Assembly (NCBI GenBank): GCA_003105015.1
Contig: PQAF01000004.1
Location: forward strand, 208-64,207
Direction of reading: 5' to 3'
Source: Rhodocyclales bacterium
Lineage (GTDB): Bacteria > Pseudomonadota > Gammaproteobacteria > Burkholderiales > Rhodocyclaceae
Length of the DNA: 64,000 bases
A program made the position numbers and the translations under genes. Below are positions 8,825 through 18,719 of this stretch, in pieces (positions within the stretch are counted from its first letter, which is position 1; each line of letters opens with the position of its first letter). The notes under the pieces were generated by a model. That model was not told the origin of the DNA. It did not search any database and worked only from the letters and a program-made list of their open reading frames with translations.

Positions 8825-10159
8825 ATGTCCGTCATCGAAGTGAAAGTGCCCGACATCGGCGACTTCAAGGACGTGCCGGTGATCGGGGTGGAAGTCAGTC
8901 CCGGCGACACGGTGAAGGCGGAGGACCCGCTCGTCACCCTGGAATCCGACAAGGCCACCATGGAAGTGCCGGCGCCCGCTTCAGGCGTCGTGAAGGAAAT
9001 CAAGCTGAAGGTCGGCGACAAGGTCTCGGAAGGCACGCTGGTGCTGCTGCTGGAGACGGGCGCGGGTGCAGCCGCTGCGGAAATCCCCCCTGGCCCCCCT
9101 TTGCAAAGGGGGGAATCGACGGCGGGTATTTCTCCCCCCTTTGCAAAAGGGGGGGCGGGGGGGATTTCCTCACCCGAGCCCATCGCCCCACCCCCGCCCG
9201 CCCCGCCCCCTGCCCCTGCCGAGATCGCCGCCGAAGTCGCCGGCGGCCACAAGGCCCACGCCAGCCCCTCGGTGCGGCGCTTCGCACGCGAGCTGGGCGT
9301 CGACGTCGCGCTGGTGAAGGGCACGGGGCCGAAGGGCCGCATCCTGCAGGAGGACGTGCGGAGCTACGTGAAGGGCGCGCTGGCGCAGCCGCGCGGCGCA
9401 GCGCCCGCTACAGGCGGCGGCGCCGGGCTGGACCTCCTGCCCTGGCCGACGGTCGACTTCGCCAAGTTCGGCCCCGTCGAATCGAAGCCGCTGTCGCGCA
9501 TCAAGAAGATCTCCGGCGCCAACCTCGCCCGCAACTGGGTGATGATCCCGCACGTCACGCAGTTCGACGAAGCCGACATCGGCGAGCTGGAAGCGCTGCG
9601 CGTGCAACTCAACAAGGAGAATGAAAAGGCCGGCATCAAGGTGACCATGCTCGCCTTCCTCATCAAAGCGGCAGTGGCGGCGCTGAAGAGGTTCCCCGAC
9701 TTCAACGCCTCGCTCGACGGCGAGAATCTGGTCTACAAGCAGTACTTCCACATCGGCTTCGCCGCCGACACGCCGAACGGGCTGGTGGTGCCGGTGATCC
9801 GCGACGCCGACAGGAAAGGCGTGCTGGAGATCGCGAAGGAGATGGGCGCACTGTCGGCAAAAGCACGCGAGGGCAAGCTCGGCCCGGCCGAGATGCAGGG
9901 CGGCTGCTTCTCCATCTCCAGCCTCGGCGGCATCGGCGGAACGGCGTTCACGCCGATCATCAACGCGCCGGAAGTAGCCATCCTCGGCGTCTCGAAGTCG
10001 CAGACGAAACCGGTGTGGGACGGCAAGGCCTTCCAGCCGCGCCTGATGATCCCGCTCTCGCTGTCCTACGACCATCGCGTCATCGACGGCGCCCAGGCGG
10101 CGCGCTTCACGGCCTACCTGGCGCAGGTGCTGGCCGACATGCGGAGGGTGCTGCTGTGA
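8825..10159 (+). CDS. aceF: Pyruvate dehydrogenase E2, dihydrolipoamide acetyltransferase
   Basis: A 444-residue E2 with one lipoyl domain (about 1-80, lipoyl lysine K43 in ESDKATMEVP), a linker, a peripheral subunit-binding domain (about 140-175, HASPSVRRFARELGVDV) and the catalytic acyltransferase domain (about 215-444, active-site motif DHRVIDG). The linker at about residues 85-115 is encoded by a palindromic DNA repeat and reads PPGPPLQRG then SPPFAKGGAGGI, followed by a Pro/Ala stretch. Bases 8835-9168 are identical to 10741-11074 in lpdA. Its stop TGA overlaps the GTG start of the next gene. The E2 assignment is certain; the linker composition is unusual. Confidence 0.97.
   Translation: MSVIEVKVPDIGDFKDVPVIGVEVSPGDTVKAEDPLVTLESDKATMEVPAPASGVVKEIKLKVGDKVSEGTLVLLLETGAGAAAAEIPPGPPLQRGESTAGISPPFAKGGAGGISSPEPIAPPPPAPPPAPAEIAAEVAGGHKAHASPSVRRFARELGVDVALVKGTGPKGRILQEDVRSYVKGALAQPRGAAPATGGGAGLDLLPWPTVDFAKFGPVESKPLSRIKKISGANLARNWVMIPHVTQFDEADIGELEALRVQLNKENEKAGIKVTMLAFLIKAAVAALKRFPDFNASLDGENLVYKQYFHIGFAADTPNGLVVPVIRDADRKGVLEIAKEMGALSAKAREGKLGPAEMQGGCFSISSLGGIGGTAFTPIINAPEVAILGVSKSQTKPVWDGKAFQPRLMIPLSLSYDHRVIDGAQAARFTAYLAQVLADMRRVLL
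9079..9169. repeat. Palindromic C6-TTTGCAAA-G6 repeat inside aceF
   Basis: A 91-bp element framed by inverted ends GGAAATCCCCCC and GGGGGGATTTCC. It contains the perfect 20-bp palindrome CCCCCCTTTGCAAAGGGGGG and a second near-copy with one extra A. It is read in frame as part of the E2 interdomain linker. Elements with this core are common, mostly intergenic, in diverse bacterial genomes (general knowledge); here it is coding. A second identical copy lies in lpdA. Confidence 0.85.
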
Positions 10160-10734
10160 CCACCATCGTCGCGGTGAAGAAAAACGGCATGGCGGCGATC
10201 GCCGCCGACTCGCTCACCACCTTCGGCGACACGCGCCTCGGACGCCAGTACAAGGGAGAGCACGACAAGATCATCGAGATCGGCGGATCGTTCATCGGCC
10301 TGTGCGGCAGCAGCGCCCACCACCTGGTGCTCTCCGCCCTGCTGCCGAAGCTGGAGGACATCAAGCTCGGCAGCCGCATGGAGGTGTACGAAACCTTCCG
10401 CCGCCTGCATCCGGTGCTCAAGGAGCAGGGCTACCTCAACCCCAAGGAGGACGAGGACGACCCCTACGAGTCCTCGCAGATCACCGCGCTGATCGTGAAC
10501 AGCTCGGGCATCTACGGCGTGTACTCCTACCGCGAGGTGTTCGACTACGACCGCTTCTGGGGCATCGGCTCCGGGCGCAACTTCGCCCTCGGCGCCATGT
10601 TCGCCGCCTACGACCGCTGCAAGACGGCGGCCGAGGTGGCGAAGATCGGCGTCGAGGCCGGCGCCGAGTTCGACACCGCGACGCAAGGGCCGATCGTCCT
10701 GCACACGGTCAAGCTGGCGAGGAAACGCAAATGA
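10156..10734 (+). CDS. Proteasome-like Ntn hydrolase, betaproteobacterial proteasome homologue (BPH) type
   Basis: A 192-residue HslV/20S-beta-like protein. The GTG start (10156) overlaps the aceF stop. Removal of the initiator would expose Thr1 of TTIVAVKKNG, which aligns with HslV TTIVSVRRNG, and Asp17 (AAD) is in register. K37 in HDKIIEIG appears to match catalytic Lys33 of HslV after a four-residue insertion. Later landmarks are GLCGSS and WGIGSGRNFALGAMFAAYD, the latter like the HslV IGSGG...A segment. No hslU-type ATPase is adjacent. The stop overlaps the lpdA ATG (ATGA), so it is translationally embedded in the pyruvate dehydrogenase operon. The Ntn-hydrolase call is strong, the BPH subfamily likely, the substrate unknown. 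Confidence 0.85.
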   Translation: MTTIVAVKKNGMAAIAADSLTTFGDTRLGRQYKGEHDKIIEIGGSFIGLCGSSAHHLVLSALLPKLEDIKLGSRMEVYETFRRLHPVLKEQGYLNPKEDEDDPYESSQITALIVNSSGIYGVYSYREVFDYDRFWGIGSGRNFALGAMFAAYDRCKTAAEVAKIGVEAGAEFDTATQGPIVLHTVKLARKRK

Positions 10735-12527
10735 GCCTGCTCGAAGTGAAAGTGCCCGACATCGGCGACTTCAAGGACGTGCCGGTGATCGGGGTGGAAG
10801 TCAGTCCCGGCGACACGGTGAAGGCGGAGGACCCGCTCGTCACCCTGGAATCCGACAAGGCCACCATGGAAGTGCCGGCGCCCGCTTCAGGCGTCGTGAA
10901 GGAAATCAAGCTGAAGGTCGGCGACAAGGTCTCGGAAGGCACGCTGGTGCTGCTGCTGGAGACGGGCGCGGGTGCAGCCGCTGCGGAAATCCCCCCTGGC
11001 CCCCCTTTGCAAAGGGGGGAATCGACGGCGGGTATTTCTCCCCCCTTTGCAAAAGGGGGGGCGGGGGGGATTTCTCCTGCCGCTGACATCGAAACGGAAA
11101 TGCTCGTCCTCGGCGCCGGCCCCGGCGGCTATTCCGCCGCCTTCCGCGCCGCCGATCTCGGCCTGAAGACCGTGCTGGTGGAGCGCTACGCCGCGCTCGG
11201 CGGCGTCTGCCTCAACGTCGGCTGCATCCCCTCCAAGGCGCTGCTGCACGTCGCCGCGGTGATGGAGGAAGCGGCGCACCTGGCCGACCACGGCGTTGCC
11301 TTCGCCGCCCCGAAAGTGGACCTCGACAAGCTGCGCGCGCACAAGGCCAAGGTCGTCTCGAAGCTCACGCACGGCCTCGCCGGCATGGCCAAGGCACGCA
11401 AGGTGGATGTCGTGCGCGGCTACGGCCACTTCCTCGATGCCCACCACCTCGAAGTCGAACTCACCCAGGGCGAGGGGCAGGAAAAAGCCGGCGGGAAGAA
11501 GGTCATCCGTTTCGCCAAATGCATCATCGCCGCCGGCTCGAGCGCCGTGCGCCTGCCCTTCATCCCCGACGACCCGCGCATCGTCGACTCCACCGGCGCG
11601 CTGGAGCTGCGCTTCGTGCCGAAGCGCCTGCTGGTGATCGGCGGCGGCATCATCGGCCTGGAGATGGCGACGGTGTACTCGGCGCTCGGCGCCAGGGTCG
11701 ATGTCGTCGAGATGCTCGACGGCCTCATGCAGGGCCCCGACCGCGACCTCGTCAAGGTGTGGGAAAAGAAGAACGCCGGCCGCTTCGACAAGGTGATGCT
11801 GAAGACGAAGACCGTCAAGGTCGAAGCGCTGAAGGAAGGCCTCAAGGTGTGGTTCGAGGGGGAGAATGCCCCCGCCGGACCGCAGACGTACGACATGATC
11901 CTGCAGTCGGCCGGCCGCAGCCCGAACGGCAACAAGATCGGCGCCGACAAGGCCGGCGTGACCGTCGACGCGCGCGGCTTCATCGCCGTCGACAAGCAGA
12001 TGCGCACGAACGTGCCGCACATCTTCGCCATCGGCGACCTGGTCGGCCAGCCGATGCTGGCGCACAAGGCGGTGCACGAGGGGCATGTGGCAGCTGAGGT
12101 CGCGGCTGGGCAAAAGAGTCACTTCGACGCACAGGTCATCCCCGGCGTCGCCTACACCGACCCCGAAGTCGCCTGGGTCGGCCTCACCGAGGACGAGGCG
12201 AAGAAACAGGGCGTGAAGGTCGGCATCGGCAAGTTCCCCTGGGCCGCCTCCGGCCGCGCCATCGCCAACGGCGCCGACTACGGCTTCACCAAACTGGTCT
12301 TCGACGAGTCGGAAAACGGGGGCCACCGCATCGTCGGCGGCGGCATCGTCGGCCCCAACGCCGGCGACATGATCGGCGAGATCGCGCTGGCCATCGAGAT
12401 GGGCGCCGACGCCATCGACATCGGCAAGACCATCCACCCGCATCCGACGCTGGGCGAATCGATCGGCATGGCGGCCGAGGTGTACGAAGGCACGTGCACC
12501 GACCTGCCGCCGGCGAAGAAGAAGTAA
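10731..12527 (+). CDS. lpdA: Dihydrolipoamide dehydrogenase (E3) with N-terminal lipoyl domain
   Basis: A 598-residue FAD enzyme that reoxidises the E2 lipoyl group with NAD. Residues 1-80 form a lipoyl domain (K43), 85-115 the repeat-encoded linker, and the E3 body begins near 120 with ETEMLVLGAGPGGYSAAFRA. The redox disulfide motif is GGVCLNVGCIPSK, NAD binding is in VIGGGIIGLEMA, and the active-site histidine is in HPHPTLGES. E3 subunits with a lipoyl domain are known in Ralstonia/Neisseria-type complexes. The unusual point is that bases 10741-11074 are identical to aceF, including silent sites. It ends the operon. Confidence 0.96.
   Translation: MSLLEVKVPDIGDFKDVPVIGVEVSPGDTVKAEDPLVTLESDKATMEVPAPASGVVKEIKLKVGDKVSEGTLVLLLETGAGAAAAEIPPGPPLQRGESTAGISPPFAKGGAGGISPAADIETEMLVLGAGPGGYSAAFRAADLGLKTVLVERYAALGGVCLNVGCIPSKALLHVAAVMEEAAHLADHGVAFAAPKVDLDKLRAHKAKVVSKLTHGLAGMAKARKVDVVRGYGHFLDAHHLEVELTQGEGQEKAGGKKVIRFAKCIIAAGSSAVRLPFIPDDPRIVDSTGALELRFVPKRLLVIGGGIIGLEMATVYSALGARVDVVEMLDGLMQGPDRDLVKVWEKKNAGRFDKVMLKTKTVKVEALKEGLKVWFEGENAPAGPQTYDMILQSAGRSPNGNKIGADKAGVTVDARGFIAVDKQMRTNVPHIFAIGDLVGQPMLAHKAVHEGHVAAEVAAGQKSHFDAQVIPGVAYTDPEVAWVGLTEDEAKKQGVKVGIGKFPWAASGRAIANGADYGFTKLVFDESENGGHRIVGGGIVGPNAGDMIGEIALAIEMGADAIDIGKTIHPHPTLGESIGMAAEVYEGTCTDLPPAKKK
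10985..11074. repeat. Second copy of the palindromic repeat, inside lpdA
   Basis: Identical to the aceF copy apart from its last base. It has the same inverted ends and the same two TTTGCAAA cores, is in the same reading frame and is likewise translated as interdomain linker. Because the flanking lipoyl-domain DNA is also identical, this copy arose with the segment and not by separate insertion. Confidence 0.85.
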
Positions 12528-12560
12528 AATCCTGCCCGGCAGCAAGCCCTTTGCTGCCCA

Positions 12561-12583
12561 CTGACAACTGACCGCTGACAACT
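12561..12583. repeat. Short direct repeat CTGACAACT upstream of rpiA
   Basis: Two copies of CTGACAACT (12561-12569 and 12575-12583) lie just before the rpiA start, in the 61-bp gap after lpdA. This looks like a fragment of a dispersed short repeat. It occupies the place where a ribosome-binding site would be expected, and no clear Shine-Dalgarno sequence is seen there. Confidence 0.45.
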
Positions 12584-12588
12584 TGAAA

Positions 12589-13251
12589 ATGACCCAGGAC
12601 GAACTCAAGCAGGCGGTGGCGAAAGCCGCCATCGACTACGTGGTGCCCGGCACCATCATCGGCGTCGGCACCGGCTCGACGGCCAACTACTTCATCGACG
12701 AGCTCGGCAAGATCAAGGACCGCATCCCCGGCGCGGTGGCCAGCTCGGAAGCCACGGCGAAGCGCCTCGCCGGCCACGGCATCCTGGTGCTCGACCTCAA
12801 TGACGTTTCCGACATCCCGGTGTACGTGGACGGCGCCGACGAGATCGACTCGTCCATGGCCATGATCAAGGGCGGCGGCGGCGCGCTGACGCGCGAGAAG
12901 ATCGTCGCCGCCGTGGCGCAGAAGTTCGTCTGCATCGCCGACGCCTCCAAACTGGTGCAGACGATGGGCAAGTTCCCCCTGCCGGTGGAAGTCATCCCGA
13001 TGGCCCGCGCCCACGTCGCGCGCGAGCTGGCGAAGCTCGGCGGCGAACCGGTGCTGCGCGCCGGCTTCACCACCGACAACGGCAACCTCATCCTCGACGT
13101 GAAGGGCCTCTCCATCACCGACCCGAAGGCGCTGGAAACCCGCATCAACGCCATAGTCGGCGTCGTCACCAACGGCCTCTTCGCCCTGCGCGGCGCCGAT
13201 GTCGCGCTGCTGGCCGGGACGGACGGCGTGCAGACGCTGAAGCGAAACTGA
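12589..13251 (+). CDS. rpiA: Ribose-5-phosphate isomerase A
   Basis: A 220-residue cytosolic isomerase interconverting ribose-5-phosphate and ribulose-5-phosphate, used in the pentose-phosphate and Calvin cycles. ATG at 12589 gives [14 protein letters not shown], typical of the family; an in-frame TTG six bases upstream is less likely. Motifs seen are [12 protein letters not shown] (phosphate binding), DGADEID and [14 protein letters not shown] (catalytic loop) and the C-terminal [14 protein letters not shown]. It follows lpdA after 61 bp and is followed at once by a dispersed 26-bp repeat and a bidirectional terminator. Confidence 0.95.
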   Translation: MTQDELKQAVAKAAIDYVVPGTIIGVGTGSTANYFIDELGKIKDRIPGAVASSEATAKRLAGHGILVLDLNDVSDIPVYVDGADEIDSSMAMIKGGGGALTREKIVAAVAQKFVCIADASKLVQTMGKFPLPVEVIPMARAHVARELAKLGGEPVLRAGFTTDNGNLILDVKGLSITDPKALETRINAIVGVVTNGLFALRGADVALLAGTDGVQTLKRN

Positions 13252-13277
13252 TCGCCGTATCGCAGGGACTGACTTTT
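13252..13277 (+). repeat. Dispersed 26-bp repeat, copy A
   Basis: TCGCCGT, two variable bases (AT), then CGCAGGGACTGACTTTT. It begins on the base after the rpiA stop codon. Other copies are at 37990-38015, 61257-61282, 24158-24183 (reverse) and, degenerate, 19923-19948 (reverse). Confidence 0.7.
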
Positions 13278-13284
13278 CCCGAAA

Positions 13285-13314
13285 TAAAAAAAGCCGCGCA
13301 GTGCGCGGCTTTTT
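13285..13314. terminator. Bidirectional terminator between rpiA and yggX
   Basis: The stem AGCCGCGC/GCGCGGCT (13291-13298 with 13302-13309) is flanked by A6 on the left and T6 on the right. It can terminate rpiA on the plus strand and the YggX gene on the minus strand. Confidence 0.9.
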
Positions 13315-13329
13315 TGCGTCCAGAAGAAC

Positions 13330-13602
13330 TCAGGACTTCGGCGGCACGTAGCCCTGCACCTGGTCGGCGCCGGCACCGAAGAAGTGCTTCTCCATCTGCT
13401 CGGCGAGGTACTTGCGCGCCTTGGCGTCGGCCAGGCTGAGGCGGTTTTCGTTGATCAGCATCGTCTGGAACTTGATCCACTGCTGCCAGGCTTCCTTGGA
13501 GACGTTCTCGAAAATGCGCTTGCCCAGCTCGCCCGGCACCGGCGGGAAGTCCATGCCTTCCGCCTCGCGGCCCAGCTTGACGCATTTCACCATGCGGCCC
13601 AT
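13330..13602 (-). CDS. YggX-family Fe(II)-trafficking / oxidative damage protection protein
   Basis: A 90-residue cytosolic protein, the usual YggX length. It shows the conserved N-terminal cysteine segment [20 protein letters not shown], then [17 protein letters not shown] and [12 protein letters not shown], ending in VQGYVPP. The family protects iron-sulfur clusters and supports iron handling under oxidative stress. It is a lone gene between a bidirectional terminator and the upstream diguanylate cyclase, which ends about 60 bp upstream on the same strand, so it may share that transcript. Confidence 0.93.
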   Translation of the reverse strand: MGRMVKCVKLGREAEGMDFPPVPGELGKRIFENVSKEAWQQWIKFQTMLINENRLSLADAKARKYLAEQMEKHFFGAGADQVQGYVPPKS

Positions 13603-13664
13603 TGCGATTCCTTTCCTGTTCGATACGCCCGCGGCGGCGGGCTCACGGCGATATTCTACCGTTT

Positions 13665-15734
13665 TCAGTGCAACTTCGCGCTGCCGAATACCGCCCAGCG
13701 GTTCTTGCCGCTCATCTTGGCCTGGTACATGGCGGAGTCGGCTCGGGCGATCATCTCCTCGCTATCGGCGGCATGCTTGGGGTAGAGGGCGATGCCGAGA
13801 CTGGCGGTGAGCCGCACCTCGCGTCCGGCGAACTGGAAGCACATGTCGGCGATCTTGCCGCCGACGCGGCGGGCGAGGCCGACCATTTCCTCCTCGTCGG
13901 CGTCCGGTGCCAGGATGGCGAACTCGTCGCCGCCGACGCGGAAGAAGATCTCGTTGCGGCGAACGATGGCGCCCACATCCTCGGCGAGGCGCATGAGGAC
14001 GACGTCGCCGGCCTGGTGGCCGAACTCGTCGTTGATCGGCTTGAAGCCGTCGAGGTCGATGGCAAGCAGCCCGGCCTGGGCCTTGCGCCGCGAGGCGTCG
14101 GCGATGATGCGCTCGATCTCCTCGTGGAAGCGGCGGCGGTTGTAGAGGCCGGTGAGCGGATCGCGTTCGGCGAGCTGGATGAGCTGGGCTTCGAGCTGCT
14201 TCTGACGGGTGACGTCCTCGTAGATCCAGACGCGGCCGATGAAGCGGCCCGGCTTGTCGCCGGGCACGAGGGCGGAGATGTCGGTGATGATGCGGCCGTC
14301 CTGCAGGGCGATCTCGTAGGCGCCGCTGATCTCGCCGTTGCCGGCCAGCACCTGCTCGATATGGCTGCGGTAGGCGGCATCGTCGCGGCGCAGATGGGCC
14401 GTGCGCTCGATCATGCCGTTGTCGCGCAGCCCCGTCAGGTTCTCGTCGCGCGGCAGCTTCCAGATGTCGCGGCAGGCGTTGTTGATGTAGACGAGGCGGT
14501 GGCTGCTGTCGACGAAGAGCACGCCGATCTTCATGACGTTGAGCAGCGCCTCCAGGCGCGAGCGCTCCTCGTTGCTGTTGGTCAGGTAGTACTCCTTGAG
14601 CGCCTGGGCGCGGCGCAGCTCGACCACCGTGTCGAGCAGCTTCAGCTCGGCTTCCTTGCGGGACTGGATCTCGTCGCCGGAAACGCGCAGGCCGAGGTAC
14701 TCGCCGGTCGGGCTGTTGAGCGGCTGCCAGTTGAGCACCGTCCACACGACGCTGCCGTCCTTGCGCTTGAGGCGCACCTCGAAGTTGTCGCCGGTGCTGC
14801 CGCGCAGGGCCTTGAGCGCGACCTCGAGCGCCAGCTTGCGGTCCTTGTCGAACACCAGCATGTCCACCAGGTTGTTCGAGAGCAGGCACTCGAGCGGAGT
14901 GTAGCCGGTGATGCGCTCGACCGAGCGGTTGATCCAGATGAGGCGGCCCTGCGGGTTGAACCAGCCCTCGACGCCGTAGGTGTAGTCGGCGATGGCATGG
15001 AAGCGCGCCTCGCTTTTCTTCAGCGCCTCGAGGCGCTCATCGAGCGCCTGCGACATGCGGTTGAAGGCCCGCGTCAGGGTGCCTATCTCGTCGTTGCTGC
15101 CGACCGGCAGGCGCACGGTGGTCTCGCCGCTTTCCAGCGCCGCGACGCCGCGCTGGAGGACGCGCAGGTTGCGCGTCAGCCAGTAGCCTATGACGAAAAG
15201 CAGGATCACCGTCAGCAGGAAGGCCACCCAGCCGATGGCGATGCTCTGCCAGAGCAGCTGGTAGCCAGCCTGGCGCAGGAACTGCGCGTCGATGCCGAAA
15301 CGCACGCTGCCGACCTCGCGGTCGCCGATGCGCAGCACGGTGACGCCGTCGAAGCGCTCGGCCTCGCGCGGCAGGCTGGAGAAGTCTTCCATGGGGGGCG
15401 GCAGCGGCCGGGCGGCTTCCCAGCCCTCGGCGGCGGCGACGCGCTGCGCGGCGTCCAGCACCACGACATAGCCGATGCCCTTCTGCTGCCCCATCTCCCG
15501 GACCAGGCGCGTCAGCTTGACGTAGTCGCGCTCGGCCAGCGGCACGGCGAGCGCGGCGTTGTGCAGGACCTGCAGTTCGGCCAGGTGGCGGTTTTCCCGC
15601 GCCGTCAGCGCTTCGTCGAGCAGGCGTACGCTGTTGGCGACCTGCACCCACAGCACGAGGACCAGGACGAAACAGGCCGCCGCGATGAGGCGGAAGCGCA
15701 GCGAAGCGGCCATGCCCTTGAGGGCTTCCAGCAT
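13665..15734 (-). CDS. Membrane diguanylate cyclase, HAMP-PAS-PAS-GGDEF
   Basis: A 689-residue inner-membrane protein. There is a transmembrane helix near 14-33, a periplasmic domain of about 130 residues, a second helix near 168-188, HAMP (about 190-245), two PAS domains (about 255-370 and 395-510) and a GGDEF domain (about 520-685). The catalytic motif GGDEF is intact ([10 protein letters not shown]). The residues five before it are RRNE, so the usual product-inhibition site RxxD is changed to RxxE. It probably makes cyclic di-GMP in response to a periplasmic or internal signal. It starts 11 bp after the argA stop, so it likely shares a transcript with argA. Confidence 0.92.
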   Translation of the reverse strand: MLEALKGMAASLRFRLIAAACFVLVLVLWVQVANSVRLLDEALTARENRHLAELQVLHNAALAVPLAERDYVKLTRLVREMGQQKGIGYVVVLDAAQRVAAAEGWEAARPLPPPMEDFSSLPREAERFDGVTVLRIGDREVGSVRFGIDAQFLRQAGYQLLWQSIAIGWVAFLLTVILLFVIGYWLTRNLRVLQRGVAALESGETTVRLPVGSNDEIGTLTRAFNRMSQALDERLEALKKSEARFHAIADYTYGVEGWFNPQGRLIWINRSVERITGYTPLECLLSNNLVDMLVFDKDRKLALEVALKALRGSTGDNFEVRLKRKDGSVVWTVLNWQPLNSPTGEYLGLRVSGDEIQSRKEAELKLLDTVVELRRAQALKEYYLTNSNEERSRLEALLNVMKIGVLFVDSSHRLVYINNACRDIWKLPRDENLTGLRDNGMIERTAHLRRDDAAYRSHIEQVLAGNGEISGAYEIALQDGRIITDISALVPGDKPGRFIGRVWIYEDVTRQKQLEAQLIQLAERDPLTGLYNRRRFHEEIERIIADASRRKAQAGLLAIDLDGFKPINDEFGHQAGDVVLMRLAEDVGAIVRRNEIFFRVGGDEFAILAPDADEEEMVGLARRVGGKIADMCFQFAGREVRLTASLGIALYPKHAADSEEMIARADSAMYQAKMSGKNRWAVFGSAKLH

Positions 15735-15745
15735 GCCGACCTTTC

Positions 15746-17068
15746 CTACAAGGCCTTGCCCAGCACCTTGGAACGACGTTGCCAGTTGTAGAGCTCGCGC
15801 TTCTCGCGCGGCAGGGAATCGACGCCGGCTTCCTTGAAGCCGCGTTCGATGAACCAGTGGGATGTGCGCGTCGTCAGCACGAACAGCTTCTTCAGGCCGG
15901 CCTTGCGCGCCCGCACCTCCATGTAGTGCAGCAGCTGCTCGCCGTAGCCGACGCGGCGGTAGTCGGGATTGACGGCCAGGCAGGCGAGCTCCGCCGCCTT
16001 GTCCTTGCTGAACGGATACAGCGCGGCGCAGCCGAGGATCACGCCGTCGTGCTCGAGCACGGAGAAGCGGCCGATCTCCATCTCCAGCAGTTCACGGCCG
16101 CGCCGCACCAGCGTGCCGTCCGCCTCCAGCGGGGCGATCAAGCCGACGATGGCGGCGACGTCGTCGATCGTCGCTTCGCGCAGGCGGGCCAGCGGGTCGC
16201 GCGTGACGACCGTGCCGACGCCTTCGTGGGTGAACAGTTCGAGCAGGAGCCCGCCGTCGACGTCGCGGTCGACCAGGTGGGCGCGCTTGACGCCGGCGCG
16301 GGCCGCGCGCATGCAGCAGGGCAGGTAAAGGCCGAGGTCCTCGGTCAGGCGCTTCGGCTTCCGCAGCACCTGCTCGGCTTCGTCGGCGGTGATCGCATCG
16401 ACGAGCGTGCCGCGGCGGTCGGTGACGCCGGGCGCGTCGCACAGGAAGATGAGCTTCTCGGCCTGCAGGGCGACGGCCACCGACTCGGCGACCTCCTCCA
16501 TGCTGAGGTTGAAGATCTCGCCGGCGGGCGACACGCCGATCGGGCTGATCAGGACGACGTTCTGCTGGTCGAGGTCGGCGCTGATCTCGTTGGCGACGAT
16601 CTTGCGCACGGCGCCGGTATACTGGTAGTCGATGCCGTCGACGACGCCGACCGGCTTGGCGGTGATGAAGTTGCCGCCGGTGACGCGCATCCAGGCGCCC
16701 GCCATCGGCGTGTTGGGCAGGCCCTGCGAGAGCAGCGCCTCGATCTCCAGCCGTGTGACGCCCATCGCCGCCTTGACGCATTCGAGCGCCGCGGCATCGG
16801 TGACGCGCAAGCCCTTGTGGTACTTCGCCTTGAGGCCGCGCCGCGCAAGCTCGGCCTCGATCTGCGGCCGCGCGCCGTGCACCAGCACCAGGCGAATGCC
16901 GAGCGCCGCGAGCAGGTTGCAGTCCTGCGCCAGCGCCTGCGCCAGCGCGCCCTGCGCCACCTCGCCATCGAAGCCGATGACGAAGGTGCGGCCGCGGAAG
17001 GCGTGGATGTAGGGCGCCGCCTGGCGGAACCAGGAGACGTATTGCCGGGTGGATTCGGGCGCTGTCAT
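15746..17068 (-). CDS. argA: N-acetylglutamate synthase (amino-acid kinase plus GNAT type)
   Basis: A 440-residue classical ArgA catalysing the first step of arginine synthesis, acetyl-CoA plus glutamate to N-acetylglutamate. The N-terminal amino-acid-kinase-like domain (about 1-290) shows YVSWFRQAAPYIHAFRGRTFVI and VLVHGARPQIE. The C-terminal GNAT acetyltransferase (about 295-440) shows LACLAVNPDYRRVGYGEQLL. The ATG at 17068 is preferred; an in-frame TTG 39 bases further upstream is possible but less typical. Feedback inhibition by arginine is usual for this type (family knowledge). Confidence 0.93.
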   Translation of the reverse strand: MTAPESTRQYVSWFRQAAPYIHAFRGRTFVIGFDGEVAQGALAQALAQDCNLLAALGIRLVLVHGARPQIEAELARRGLKAKYHKGLRVTDAAALECVKAAMGVTRLEIEALLSQGLPNTPMAGAWMRVTGGNFITAKPVGVVDGIDYQYTGAVRKIVANEISADLDQQNVVLISPIGVSPAGEIFNLSMEEVAESVAVALQAEKLIFLCDAPGVTDRRGTLVDAITADEAEQVLRKPKRLTEDLGLYLPCCMRAARAGVKRAHLVDRDVDGGLLLELFTHEGVGTVVTRDPLARLREATIDDVAAIVGLIAPLEADGTLVRRGRELLEMEIGRFSVLEHDGVILGCAALYPFSKDKAAELACLAVNPDYRRVGYGEQLLHYMEVRARKAGLKKLFVLTTRTSHWFIERGFKEAGVDSLPREKRELYNWQRRSKVLGKAL

Positions 17069-17143
17069 GTCGGCGTGTCGAGAAATGTCGTTAAACAGCA
17101 AAGCCAAGCCAATGTTTTGCTTGGATTTTAGCCCATGAAAATA

Positions 17144-17176
17144 GCACGGGGGCGGAAATATTTCACGCCCCCGTGC
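17144..17176 (-). terminator. Terminator downstream of the polyP:AMP phosphotransferase
   Basis: An 11-bp perfect stem, GCACGGGGGCG (17144-17154) with CGCCCCCGTGC (17166-17176). On the minus strand it is followed by TATTTTCATG. It fits a rho-independent terminator for the gene ending at 17223. A smaller inverted repeat CCAAGC/GCTTGG sits at 17104-17124. Confidence 0.75.
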
Positions 17177-17222
17177 CGTTGTGCCCCGCTTTACCGCCGT
17201 TCATCGGCGCCTCAGGCATTCA

Positions 17223-18707
<1,485 letters not shown>

Positions 18708-18719
18708 GATGATCCCCTC

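Noticed and set aside
10731..11074. Treating the lipoyl segment of lpdA as a frameshifted or misassembled piece of aceF
   Set aside because: The lpdA reading frame is open and continuous through to the E3 domain, its first codons differ from aceF, and lipoyl-E3 fusions are known. Assembly error cannot be fully excluded but is not needed.
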